DNA of 64,000 bases from assembly GCA_018136815.1 (NCBI GenBank), contig CM030936.1, forward strand, positions 3,982,474 to 4,046,473, written 5' to 3'. Shown here in pieces: positions 50,333 through 63,014 of this stretch. This stretch comes from Isochrysis galbana. Its lineage: Eukaryota > Haptophyta > Isochrysidales > Isochrysidaceae. Under the pieces are notes generated by a model that had not been told where the DNA came from, made no database searches, and worked only from the letters and a program-made list of their open reading frames with translations. Each line of letters starts with the position of its first letter. Position 1 is the first letter of the stretch. Made by a program: the position numbers and the translations under genes.

Positions 50333-50490
50333 CGTAGTTGATTGAAGTTTTGCAGCTGGTGCTTTCTAGTGCACCCAGATAGGCGAATGGATGGTGTTTC
50401 CCACTTCTTGACAGTGTCGATGCCATTGTGCACTTTGCGCCCGTCCCGTTCCGAGATCATAAAATGTGGTTTATGATCTTGCGCGGCTGA
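50333..50490 (+). repeat. Dispersed repeat C, copy 2
   Basis: Second copy of 939-1092. The hairpin arms GAGATCATAAA / TTTATGATCTT are retained with one mismatch, followed by gcgcggctgagg. Confidence 0.7.
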
Positions 50491-51418
50491 GGCTCGTTAT
50501 CACCGGGGCGGGGGCGCGGGCCACCGGACCATTTCTAAGCCCTTCAGCCCTATCTCCCTAGTAGTGCACGCGGGGAATCGCCTGATGGCGGGGGGGGGAA
50601 GGGCCGGGGGGGTGGGGGTTAGGAAGTTTGCTGCTGTTGGCCGTGCGAGAAGAAAGCAGAGGGTCCACGGCCGCGTGTGCGGTGAGACTATTAAAAGATT
50701 TATTTATTTATCTTTGGCTTTGCTGAGTATTGCACCCGCCGCAGGTGCACTGCCAACGTGCAGTGTCAGCAACACCCCACAAGCCAGATAGTCCCACAGC
50801 CCAACTCGAACGTGGGATCAGCCAACCAATGCCGAAGAAGAGAACACGTGGGATTAGCCACCAAATGCCAAAGAAGAGAACACGTGCTTTCTCCCGTGCT
50901 AGTACGCACGGATTGGGCTTATGCTCGCCCGTGCTAGTACGCTTGTCGTTCGGTGTCGCTTTCGCACGCATCGCGTAAAAGAAGCTCTTTGGCTTTGCTG
51001 AGTACTGCACCCGCAACAGAGACCGTCCGCGTCCTTAAGATGTAGACGACGCCACCTAGGGAGCAACAACGACACCCTTGGCCAACGCCGGTACACCACG
51101 AAAAGCAGTACAACATCGCCTACAGCGGTTGGACCGCACACCTCGTGTCGCCCGTCGCTTTGAAGCTCCCCATGTCAGACCTCAACCGGTGGCCTTGGGC
51201 CGTTGTGGCAGCAAGGTCGCGGAGAGATAGAGAACGTTCCCAAGCTGTTATCATGACAAGGGAGGACATGTTTGGTCGTCTTCGGTCTCTTCGCTTCGGT
51301 ATCGACTGCATCCATCACCTAAATGTAGAGCCCCGACACACCACTACGTTCTTCCGAGGTTTGCAACGGATACAACGGCAAAACTTACCGAACACTCGCG
51401 TGGGACCTCTCCACCAGC
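50491..51418. other. Intergenic with short tandem repeats
   Basis: tttggctttgctgagta(t/c)tgcacccgc occurs at ~50713 and ~50989. A ~32-bp unit (agagaacacgtgggat and so on) is tandemly repeated at 50806-50885, and gtgctagtacgc is repeated at 50895 and 50930. No gene recognised. Confidence 0.4.
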
Positions 51419-53290
<1,872 letters not shown>

Positions 53291-53504
53291 CCGCTCTCCT
53301 CTTATTCTGCGCTCTACTCGTACCCCACCTGTATGCACCGGCCCCCCCCTCACACGTTTCTCTTCTCTAGACCCGTGAATATGTTTCTATTCTCGGATCC
53401 CCCCCCCCCCGTCTCACAATAAGGCCTCGCGACGTCACCGCTGTCGCCTCGCGCGGCCCCTTCCCGTCACACGACATCCAACATGTATCTGGTCCCACTT
53501 TCAC

Positions 53505-53720
53505 AGAAGAGATTGAGAGAGAGAGAAGAAAGAGAGAGAGAGGAGAGAGAGAAGAGAAAGAAAGAGAAGAGAGAGGGAGCGGGAGAGGGAGCGGGAGAGA
53601 AGAGAGGGAGAGAGGGAGAGAGGGAGAGAGGGAGAGAGGGAGAGAGGAAGAGAGATGGAGAGAGAGAGAACTGGAGAGAGAGAGGGTTGGGAGGCAGACA
53701 GGAGAGAAGAGAGGAGAGGG
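53505..53720 (+). promoter_or_regulatory. (GA)n-rich leader of CIAO1
   Basis: GAGAGA with AAG/GGA interruptions runs to the CIAO1 start at 53724. Together with 52985-53290 the shared ~740-bp promoter region contains opposed CT and GA tracts, each giving GA on its own gene's sense strand. Confidence 0.5.
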
Positions 53721-53723
53721 CGA

Positions 53724-54060
53724 ATGGGCAGCGCCGCTGCGCCTCTCGAGTGCGTAGCCACGCTGCGTGGACACATCGAGCGGAGGGTGTGGCACGTGGC
53801 ATGGTCGCCGACAGGGCGTACTCTGGCCTCGTGCGCCGCCGACCGCGCCATCCGCCTCTGGGCCTCCAGCCGTGCAGACGGAGGAGAGTGGAGCTGCCTC
53901 GCGATCCTCGAAGACGGCCACCAGAGGACAGTCCGCCGTATCGCGTGGGCTCCGTGCGGCACGTTGCTCGCCTCGGCGTCGTTCGACGCGACCGCCATGA
54001 TTTGGAAATGCGAGGACGGAGTCTTTGACTGCTTGGCCTCGCTCGAAGGTCAGCCGAGAG

Positions 54061-54137
<77 letters not shown>

Positions 54138-55343
54138 ACTTGTGCCAGTCTGCAGCCGCGCTGGATAAGACACCGTCTCACGCGATGGCACGCCCGTCCT
54201 ATGTGCGGCAGGGCATGACAATGAGGTGAAGGCAGTCGCTTGGTCGCCCTCCGGAGCGTACGTGGCCACCTGCGGCAGAGACAAGAGCGTGTGGGTGTGG
54301 GAGGCAGAAGACGAGGCCTACGAGGTGGCGGCGGTGTTGCACTCGCATACGCAGGACGTGAAGGAAGTGGTGTGGCACCCGACGACCGATGTGCTCGCCT
54401 CTTGCTCCTACGACGATACCGTGAAGATCATCACGCAGGTATCCGGCGATCCAACGTTGTGCGCTGTTGAGGAAGACAGCTCCGGCGCATTTGCCGTGTG
54501 ACGATCCCAGCATGATCCACATTCACGACACGAGACGTTTGCCCCTTCCGATAGGATGGTGACGACTGGCGGTGCCACGCTACCCTCTCTGGGCACAGCT
54601 CGACCGTTTGGGGCGTTGCATTTTCTGAGGACGGAAAGAGCCTCGTCTCCTGCTCAGATGACAGGTGCGTGCCATCAGTCTAGCCCATCGAGGCCCTGAT
54701 TGATCTTGGCGACGCGCCCCTCGGCTCGAAACCCAAGATGTCCAGCCAAGGTCCAAATGATTGAGAGGATTTGAAGATCGCTCAAAGCACCCTCCGCTCG
54801 CCCATGTTGGCGTTCTCGGCTCCCTTCCTCATACATAAGACGCACGCTTCTCGTCCCATCATGCCACACACTCTGATTCGCAATCGTGTATTAGTCAACC
54901 CTCTCATCCTTTTGCCGTGCTTCATTTTGGACCTCGACAGATCTGTAGTCTTATGGCGAGACGAGGGGGGGAATTTCAACTTTCAAAGAGCATCAAGTAT
55001 CACCGACGTGCATGAGCGGGCGATATACTCAATTTCATGGGAGAAGCGATCGAAAGACCAAGGCCAAATCGTGACAGGTGGTGGCGATGATGCAATCTGC
55101 GTCTTCTCAGTGTGTCCGTCGTCTGAGTTGCATGGAGACGTGGGAGCAGCAGCGGCAGCAGCGAAGAGCTCTCACGACGATGGCCCCGTTGGGATCCGAT
55201 TTGAAGGCCGCGTTGCGTCGGCTCACAAGGGTGACGTGAACACGGTGGCTTGGTCTTGCGACGCGAAAGGCAATTCGTCGGGGGCGCTTCTCGCGAGCGC
55301 GGGAGACGACGGGGCAATCCGGATTTGGCGCGCTGTGAAGTGA
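53724..55343 (+). CDS. CIAO1: CIAO1/Cia1, cytosolic iron-sulfur assembly WD40 protein, 4 exons
   Basis: Model: 53724-54048, 54212-54438, 54555-54664, 54941-55343 (354 aa). All introns are GT-AG with phases 1, 0 and 2 that match at each junction. Seven WD40 blades: [120 protein letters not shown] and [24 protein letters not shown]1 is the WD40 core of the CIA targeting complex, which hands 4Fe-4S clusters to cytosolic and nuclear enzymes, including DNA polymerases and helicases. Intron 1 contains a (GA)n microsatellite. An alternative single-exon reading would break blades 3 and 5. Confidence 0.92.
54061..54136 (+). repeat. (GA)n microsatellite in CIAO1 intron 1
   Basis: About 36 GA units with one GGGA interruption, entirely inside the 163-bp intron 1, so splicing keeps it out of the protein. 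Confidence 0.9.
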
Positions 55344-55867
55344 TTCAACAAAATACGTCAAAATGAGTGCGCCCGTGAGGCCCAGCTGAATGTATACCAA
55401 AATAGGAGCAAGACGGTTGGAGCTGCACGACAACTGACTCCGATCGGAATCGGGCGAATGTGATGACGTAGGCATGAGCGGATCAGAGTCACACAGGGCG
55501 AGCACACCTTTGTGTGTCGCCACACTAGCACTACGACGTGGTGCGTCATTATAGGCGCCGCTTCTTCTCGACCACAATGCGTGCCGTCTCTGCGTCTGCA
55601 GCCCTTTCGACCGAGTCAAGTAAAGATTCTCTCCGTCGATGAGTTTCCATCTGCTCGTTGTGGCTTGCTGCTTGGTGTTTCTTGTGCTTGTTCATGCGCG
55701 ATACGTGATGCGTGATGTGCGCAGCGAGGTTGGTTGGCTTCATTTGGAACCACTGCGAGGAGGGGCACGCCACAACAGATATACTTATGTGCTTCTGTAA
55801 ATTTCACATCTAAGCACCTGCTCGTTGAGGTTGCTCAGCCGTCCAACGCCTCAGCGACCCGCCCAAC
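55344..55867. other. Intergenic, no gene recognised
   Basis: 3' flank of CIAO1. A short inverted pair cgtagtgctagtgtgg-like is present near 55520. No coding region or repeat match. Confidence 0.4.
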
Positions 55868-55890
55868 AACTAAGTTTATACTTAGACGCG

Positions 55891-56600
55891 ATGGAGCGCG
55901 CCGCCGCGACTCCCCTCTCCTTCGGGTCCCCCACCGAGGGCGGCCCCCCAGTGCCTATGGAGCAGCCGCTGTCGAAGCGGCCGCGTCCGCCCACTGAGGC
56001 CGAGCAAGTGCGTGCGACTCCGGTCGCGCCGCACGGCCCGTGGCCCCGGCCACACCACTCATGGCAGCCATGCTGGCCTCCCCCATGGGGGGCAGCAGGA
56101 TGCAGGCAGCACCCCAACAATGTCAGGCTCCAGCAGCCACCCCTCCATTGGGCATGCCTTATGTCAAAGCCCCCTCTCGCCCTGGCAAGGGCCGCGCTGC
56201 TCCGGCAGCGCGGCCCGCGGCCGGGTGGCCCCTATGGGCACAACATCCACCCCATTGCAACGAACAACATACCCTCCAGAGACACCCCCTCATACACATC
56301 ACACCACACGCACACGGCACACGCACATGACCCCCCTGGGGAAAGCAAGTACAAGACGACAACACCTGATGCTCCCACTCGCACGACACTGACTATGGTC
56401 ACCCCCGCCCATGCCTCACAAGACCAAGACTCCGATGAAGACAACACCGGGCCAGCCGGGCCGCGGGCCGATGCGCGTGCGCATGGTCCACCACGGCAGC
56501 AACGGCGACCTCTTCTGGGAGGAGGTGCACCGCACGGCGGCGTGGACGACGCGCAGCGGATGTACAACACCGAAGTGAAGGTGAGGCGGAGGTCCCCGAG
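55891..56600 (+). pseudogene. LINE ORF1 fragment (frameshifted)
   Basis: MERAAATPLSFGSPTEGGPP followed by PMEQPLSKRPRPPTEAE corresponds to MERAPPP...PLSPKRPRQ of the copy at 46866. Later blocks are in shifted frames, with His/Thr/Pro-rich stretches (HITPHAHGTRT). It is not translatable as one protein. Confidence 0.55.
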
Positions 56601-57422
56601 GCCCACCGCGCCTACCTCCGCCGCCTCATTGTCCTCGGTCGCAGCCGCCGCTAGGGATTTGGCGAGGCGGCCGCCGTTTGCTTCGTGGATTACGCCCTGG
56701 CCCGACCGCCTGGACCGCCACCCCTTGTACGCCAGCCCTTCCAGCCTAACTTCGATTCATCGCACCGCTTTCCATCGTGTCGTTCCCCGTCTCGTTCCTC
56801 GTCGCTACCGTTCCTCATAAGATCGTCTACGCTCGCACTGAACTCTTCTTCGCTCGATAGCCTTTCCTCGATTGGCGCCGCTCTTCCGTTCGCTCTCCGT
56901 GTCTTCGTTTCCGTCGTCCGACTCATCGCTGGTCGCCCCCACCTGTTGATACTCAACACCCCGGGCGCCACGAGGGAGTCGCCCTCGTCTTCGGCGCATC
57001 GCGCCATCTCCCCGTGCCTATATCCTTCTGCATCGCAGTCCATTGTTGTGGGGCCTTCTCGCTGTGCGGCGCTTGACGCGCAGCGTAGTGCCCTCGTCGC
57101 GTCTCTCGAACCCGTCGCCTCCGACCCAGGGATGGTGCCGCCTCACGGCGGCGGACCGCATTGCCGCCTATCGTCGACACCACCTGGGCCTGGTGCCCGC
57201 CGGGCGTCGCCTGGAAGCTAGCCCGTCCGGAATCGTGGCTTCGGTGGCCCGAGAAGTGGCTGCTCGCGCGGTGGTTAATACACCGGCGAGCCTCTATCCA
57301 CGCCACTGCCTCTACGTGCGCGATCTTATCGTGTGTCGCTACTCGGCGAGCGGCCCTACGCGCTACGTCGTACACACCGCCCTCACCGTCGACAAGACGT
57401 TGGCGGACACTGGAGCGGGCAC

Positions 57423-59689
57423 AGGGATGTCCGCTCTTCCCGCTAGCCTTCCTACTCACAGCGGAAGCCCTCACCAGGGTAATCAACGAAGACGACAACA
57501 TCAACGGAATCATAATCAACGGAGCTGAGCTCAAAATCAGTCAATTCGCCGACGACACCCAACTCCTTGCGGCAGACTACGCAAGCCTGGGCCGATCACT
57601 AAAATGGGTAGACCGATATGCGGCCGCCTCGTGCGGCAAACCGAACGATCAAAAGTTCGAGGGACTCAGATGGGGCTCTCTAAAAAGAAAGGCCCCGCCA
57701 CAAGCCTACAGACGATACAAATGGCTGAAGAGCAGTGAATGCGCGACGATACTGGGCGTGCCACTGGGGGGACCCGGGGCCACCAAGACCTTCTGGAGGC
57801 GCCTCGCTGACAAAATAGACAAGAAAGTCTCCGCTCTCGGACCGATAATCGCAAACCTATCCATTCACGGAAGAACGATGGTAGCGAACTTCTTAGTACT
57901 ATCAGTCCCACGATATTGGGTTCAGACACTCGCGGCGCCACAATCGTTTCACAGGGCGCTCAAGAGCTCAGTGGAAAGGGTACTATGGCTAAACCACCGC
58001 ACCGGACGCAAACTACAATGGATAAAACATCCGGAAATCACGCTCAAGGGAGACACGGAAGAAGGGCCGCACTTGGGCCTGGGACTTCTTGACTGGGATA
58101 ACCATGTAAAAGCACTCCAATCCAAATGGATACTCAATTACTTGGACGCCAGGCAAGCCCAATGGAAGCAAGTGCTGGACGCATGGTTCTGCCGCACGCG
58201 TTTGGGGAGAGCGGCGGTGCTAGCCGACGTGCCCGCGCACAAGCTAACGGACGGCATAAAAGGAAGGAGCAAGCTCCCGGCCTTTTGGAAGCAAGCCCTC
58301 ACGAATGTGAGAACTCTGAAATTAAAGCCGCTGAAAATGAGCAGGGACGGAGCCCTCTCCCAACCCATATGGTACAACCCGCACCACAGCGGCCCGACCA
58401 TGCAACCGAAATGGGCAGAGCTGTGGAACAAACTCGAATGCACCACGATACACAATGTGTTCAAAGACCACGCGTGCACGAGCGCGTTTACCGTGGAGGA
58501 ATGCGAACAATACCTAAAAAACAATGATACATATATACAATACAAAGGAGAACACATCCCCCGCGATAGATTCTTAGGCACTTGGGAGAACATAGTGAGA
58601 CACGCACACGACCTACTACAGGCGGCTGACCAGGAAACCACGGACGCCCAAACTCGCAACACAACAGCTAACACGGCACCGAACACGAAAGACCCAACTC
58701 CCGAGATCCATATCAACCAAGAGGGAGAGTACTTCGCCAAAGAGAGAAACGCCTGGTACGAAGTCGAACTCTCATACCTCGGCACCCCCATCCTAGGCGA
58801 CCATACGATCGCGGCGCCCGCCGACTTGGACCCATCCCCTCCGGCAAAATGGGGCGAAGGATACAAATCAAACAAGAGAACAGAATACCCGCTACCGGAC
58901 GAATACACCCTAGACGGCAAGACAACGCTCGACGCGACAGAGGTGACACACCTAACGAGAGCCCTACAAACAGCCCAACACAAACGCCGACGGCTCACGG
59001 GCCCCGACAACTGGGCGACGAGACTAACACTACCGGACGATATCTGGGCACATCTGGCCAGGATCTACACCTCGCCCATGGTAACAGCGAGAGACACACA
59101 CCTACACTTCAAGCACATAACGCATAGGCGCATTGCCACGTCCAACAGATTCCCAGAACGGGACAAAGCGTGCCGCTTCTGCGAGACAGCCGACGAATCA
59201 TCCACACACCTGGGAGAGTGCCCAAGACTAACGAAGATATTCGACACCCTTGACTCCCTAGCCCGACACCCAAGCGAGCCGGACAAACCACGCGAGCAAG
59301 GCATCATAGACAGATTGTTTATGCACCCAAAAGGCTCATGCCCCAAGGCACTGGCAACACTATATATGCTAGCATGGAGATACATCGTAACTGACTTTTA
59401 CAGAATACAATACGACAACGCCACGTTCTCAGAAGAATCAGTACTAGTACGGGTCTTGGAAAGATTCACGAAGCTAAGCCGGGCGCTAAACTTCGCCAAC
59501 TCAACAGACACCTCGCGAACCGCCCAGGCGGGCATGGGGAGGCAACCCAAAAAAAGGATAGACTTGGCCGACATCCGGCCACTATACGAAGTAGGCAATA
59601 ATAACAGCTTGACCCCCAGTGCGGAGCTCGTATCCCTGGCAGAGAAACTAGGGATCGAACACCAAATAGCGAGAGAGACCACAAGGTAA
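57423..59689 (+). CDS. LINE reverse transcriptase C-terminal region with zinc finger
   Basis: Open for ~755 codons from the RT motif GCPLFPLAFLLTAEALTRVI through FADDTQ (about 57542), KFEGLRWGSLKRKAPPQAYR, ATILGVPLGGPGATKTFW and QWIKHPEITLKGDTEEGPHL. A long C-terminal domain follows, with a zf-RVT-type finger CRFCETADESSTHLGECPRL near 59170. RT motifs 0-3 and the endonuclease are missing upstream, so it is inactive, but the intact 2.2-kb frame suggests recent activity or selection. Upstream codons to 57161 belong to unrelated sequence. Similar to 47845-48847. Confidence 0.8.
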
Positions 59690-59985
59690 TCGTGAGAACG
59701 GCGAAGAGCACGCCGAGACACCACATTCGGGGCAGCCACAGCACGCGAGGCCTGAACTAACCAAAGACATGAACCCAAAAGGCCTGCCCGGACCCCGAAA
59801 CCGAAGCCGGGCCCTTGGTAGCGCACCAGGGCCGCACCCCCGACACCAAAGACAAAGGAACGAGGGGGGGAAGGCGAGGGGGCGGAGAGAAGGGAGTTAA
59901 GGGCGTTGGCGGCAGTGCAGCGGCAAGAGTACGCGCTGTCTAGTAGTAGGTGTGTAGCCCAGAAACTTCAGATCTTTTTTTTTTT
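59690..59985 (+). other. Probable LINE 3' UTR / spacer
   Basis: GC-rich, no ORF. The sequence ends in a T13 run (59973-59985 region) where module A copy 5 begins. Confidence 0.35.
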
Positions 59986-60705
59986 CCTTTATCGCCTCCT
60001 TTGTCGCCTGCTTGCCCCTCACCTGGCTTACCTCCTTGCGTGCTCCTCGCGTTTTAGGCTAAGTCGCGCGATCAGGTATCGCCGGTGCAAGGAACCGCCC
60101 CCATGTGTGACCCTGATTCCCCCTCAGGTGTTGGCCGTTGGATTATATCGTGGCGCTATTTTACTTCGGTCTTCATCAAATCACTTAAGGGTTTTCGAAA
60201 GATTCCCTCCTTATTCCTGTGCGTAACTGTCGCCCCGTCGGATCGTCCGTCGCCCCGTCGCTCTCTTGTCGGCATTCTCTTCCTTGTTCGATCTGCCAGC
60301 GGGTTCCTGTGCGTTCCGTGATAGGGATACGTTAGTGTGGAGAGTGTTGATGTGAGTGTAGTGTCATCTCGTCGGTCCATCGGCCTCTAGCCGTCTGTCG
60401 TCTGTCGTTCTTCGTTCGTCGCTCTCGTCCTCGTTCTCGTCCTCGTTCTCGTCCCTCGTTCTCAACACTACCTCAATACCAAACCTCTCCAATCCCTCAG
60501 CCCCAGCCTATCCATCTCGATCCGCCCAGCCATGTCCGCTCCGTCGTCGCGCTCGCCCTCGCCCAAGCCCGTCCTCCCGCCTTTCTCTGCTGAGGAGGTG
60601 GTCCAGCCCGTCATTGGCCACCCCCCAACTTCCGCCGCGCCTCTCGCCGCTTCCCTTCCGTTCCCTCCGTTCCCATCCGAGGCAGTGGTAACCTCGGATC
60701 CGTCA
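59986..60705 (+). mobile_element. Module A copy 5 (5' truncated)
   Basis: From cctttatcgcctcctttgtc to ...GGATCCGTCA, nearly identical to 10740-11465. The ORF start ATGTCCGCTCC is at 60532. The 3' edge coincides with the end of element B copy 4 (ccaggggtga on the minus strand). Confidence 0.8.
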
Positions 60706-61059
60706 CCCCTGGAGGCTCCTGGAGGCCAGCTCAGGGGGCAGAGGAGGCTGGGGCTGGGCCCTGGCCTCCCCTGCCTCTCCCTCGCTGGCGCTCCCGAGCC
60801 TCTGGGGCCCCCACGCTGCACCTGTCTGCCTGTCGACCAGGGGGGGAGGGGGGGTTGGAGCATTGGGCTGGTCACGAGGGGCCAGGATGGGCGAATGGGG
60901 CGAGCCTGTGGGGAAGGAAGTGGGTCAGTAGGGCAGTGGCCTCCTGGCAAGCCATCAGGCATGCCAGGAGGATGGGTGGTTCCTCCCCCATGGCAGGGGA
61001 GGAGTGGAGAGAGGGGGGGGCTCGTGCCCCCCCATGGGTCAACCAAGTATAAACTTAGT
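60706..61059 (-). mobile_element. Element B copy 4 (3' truncated)
   Basis: On the minus strand it starts ACTAAGTTTATACTTGGTTG at 61059 and matches copy 3 to ctccagggg at 60706, where module A ends. Confidence 0.75.
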
Positions 61060-61203
61060 TCGAAAACAACAGTAAGTAAGGGCAAACGGGGGACGATCGA
61101 TGGATGAAACGGGAGGTGATCGTCCGTCGTGGCGGGGTTGGCGTCAGGAGGGGAGGGGAGCGGCGCGCGCTCCATGACCCTATCAGTTCCATAAACGATA
61201 GTT
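61060..61203 (-). mobile_element. LINE 5' end fragment
   Basis: Minus strand: AACTATCGTTTATGGAACTG at 61203, then atagggtc, ATG at 61175, reading MERAPLPSPPDANPATTDDH. It is the same 5' end as the LINEs at 46842 and 14392 and is cut off where element B copy 4 starts. Confidence 0.65.
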
Positions 61204-61415
61204 GCTCGCGGTCGACGTTAGCTCCACTTCCCAATTGGCGGCTTCTTTTAATTGAGCTGGATGATGACGGATGAAGGTGGGGGGGGGATCAAGCGAGATC
61301 CACGCGGAAGCGACGCCACAAGACGCCGCAGAGAACCCTACCACACGGATACAAAGACCCCGCCCTCGCCTTCTTCCAAGTGCGCCATTTCTACTTTCCT
61401 ACATACACGGAACCT
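61204..61415. other. Spacer, 3' flank of TTLL gene
   Basis: No gene; G-run at 61279-61287. Confidence 0.3.
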
Positions 61416-63014
61416 CTAAGCTATTTCTTCTGTTGAGGCGCGCGAGCACTTGTCACTATCGGTCTCGAGGCATGGTGAGTCTACGTTCGCCGCCTCGGCA
61501 AGCGCATGCGCCGCCAAGCTCATCGATGGGATTTGAATTGGTTGCCTTGGGCACAACACATAGCCTCCTTTGGAAGCCTTGGCCGAGAAGATAGGTGGTG
61601 GCGTGGTCGATCTGGATGCCACCAAGTTTACCCAACCAGAACCTTGCCAATCAGCAACATGAGAGCCATCCAGCGGCGGACAAGGCGGTTGCAAAACCGC
61701 AGGGAAAATGGGATCGAGCGCGAGTGACACATAGTCGTGCGCGAGCCTTCTGACAAGCATACCATGCCAGGATGCTTGAGATGCAAGCATGGGATTTGCG
61801 TTCACTTCTATCAAGAAAGGACGACCGCTTTCGTGCAACATGAAATCATACCCCAGCATTGCGTACACTTGCGGTCCACGACCGTTGTTTGCGGCTACAA
61901 GATGGGGCCGAGCCGCGAGTATTGATGAGGCAATGAGCTCGTACACTTTGGGCAGCACACGCTCCCGAAGTTCTAAATGAGGGTGAGCGCGTTCTAAATC
62001 TGCATAAGAAGCGGTGTTTCCCTCTTCGTACCGCCCGAGTGAGCTTGCCGCGCGCTGTTGACAATGATTAGTTAGATGCACAAACAAATCGTACTTGGAC
62101 ACAATGGCGGGCCCGTCAGGTGCGGCCTTGGCACAGCGAGCTCTTGAGATGTTGTCTTTTTCGCCGTGAAAACCATCAGACACTTTTCTTTGCAGGCTGT
62201 ACTGCTCCGACGACGTTCTCAGGTAACCCTCCCGGTACACCCGCACCTCAAGCCCCAGAGCGGTCTCAGGCGCTGACGACACAAGTGCCCAAACCCTCAT
62301 GTCGAACTTTCGTCCATCGAACAGAAGTGGTCTTTCGAGGTACTTCTGAGCGACCCAGCAGCCGACGATGCTGTTAGAAGCGTAATCCATGAGCGCCTGG
62401 ATCTCAGAGTCGATGAAGATCCCCGTTCCACCACACCCACGCGATGGCTTGAGCAACCACAGATTTGCTTGTCCGTCGGATAATGTCACATCTGGGTGGC
62501 TCCCCTCCGCCACGGCGGCGTGCGCGTGTTGCAGAGCCCGCCAGGCAGAGTTGTCTGCGATGGGTGTACCTGCTAGGCGCAGACTCGCCCCTCCAGGAAC
62601 TTCAAGAGAGACAGGGATCGAGTCGAACCTTGGCAGCCCATGCTGCGTCGCGTACGCCAGCAGTGTCTTGAGCATCTGGTCCTTCGCAGTGAGGCACTCC
62701 ATGCCGACCCACTTGTTGATGACCAATGCGGACGTGTCAGGTCTAGAGGGTGTGAGATGCCTCCAAATGAAGGCGAGCCCGCTCTTCTTCACCGCCCGCT
62801 GGCACTGCTCGTTCAGCCGGTTGCGGCCCTCAAGAGAAACGTCTGGCGGCTCATCAAGTGCGGCATCGTGCCACACGCCGCGGTCCGCGAGTGCGGCTCG
62901 GATGCTCGCACTCGCCGAGCCCTCAAAGACGCAGTAGCGATAAGTGCGCTGCTGTGCACAGGCTCGACGGCGGCAGGCAGTCTCGGAGGCCTGGACGGCA
63001 CGGCTGGGAGCCAT
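61416..63014 (-). CDS. Tubulin-tyrosine-ligase-like protein (TTLL)
   Basis: 532 aa, single exon. ATP-grasp core of the TTL family: SGLAFIWRHLTPSRPDTSAL (~78-97), NLWLLKPSRGCGGTGIFI (~184-201, ATP-binding loop), VAQKYLERPLLFDGRKFDMR (~221-240), YDLFVHLTNHC (~308-318), then YAMLGYDFMLHESGRPFLIE VNANP in two parts (~384-408), with the metal-binding Glu and Asn of the E-x-N motif present. Such enzymes add Glu, Gly or Tyr to tubulin tails in axonemes and other microtubules; which amino acid cannot be told from these motifs. It implies a ciliated or microtubule-rich cell. The C-terminal ~110 residues lack conserved features. Confidence 0.88.
   Translation of the reverse strand: MAPSRAVQASETACRRRACAQQRTYRYCVFEGSASASIRAALADRGVWHDAALDEPPDVSLEGRNRLNEQCQRAVKKSGLAFIWRHLTPSRPDTSALVINKWVGMECLTAKDQMLKTLLAYATQHGLPRFDSIPVSLEVPGGASLRLAGTPIADNSAWRALQHAHAAVAEGSHPDVTLSDGQANLWLLKPSRGCGGTGIFIDSEIQALMDYASNSIVGCWVAQKYLERPLLFDGRKFDMRVWALVSSAPETALGLEVRVYREGYLRTSSEQYSLQRKVSDGFHGEKDNISRARCAKAAPDGPAIVSKYDLFVHLTNHCQQRAASSLGRYEEGNTASYADLERAHPHLELRERVLPKVYELIASSILAARPHLVAANNGRGPQVYAMLGYDFMLHESGRPFLIEVNANPMLASQASWHGMLVRRLAHDYVSLALDPIFPAVLQPPCPPLDGSHVADWQGSGWVNLVASRSTTPPPIFSAKASKGGYVLCPRQPIQIPSMSLAAHALAEAANVDSPCLETDSDKCSRASTEEIA

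Larger units (their letters stand above)
55868..59689 (+). mobile_element. Large LINE remnant
   Basis: Begins with the hairpin AACTAAGTTTATACTTAG (55868-55885), then ATGGAGCGCGCC at 55891. ORF1-like sequence to ~56600 is frameshifted. 56600-57420 holds sequence unlike the other copy, and from ~57423 to 59689 an intact RT C-terminal region follows. The 5' hairpin is that of family B. 59690-59985 may be its 3' UTR. No TSD identified. Confidence 0.7.

Noticed and set aside
57161-57420. N-terminal 87 codons of the 842-codon LINE frame
   Set aside because: They lie before the RT homology in unrelated sequence and are probably a fortuitous extension.
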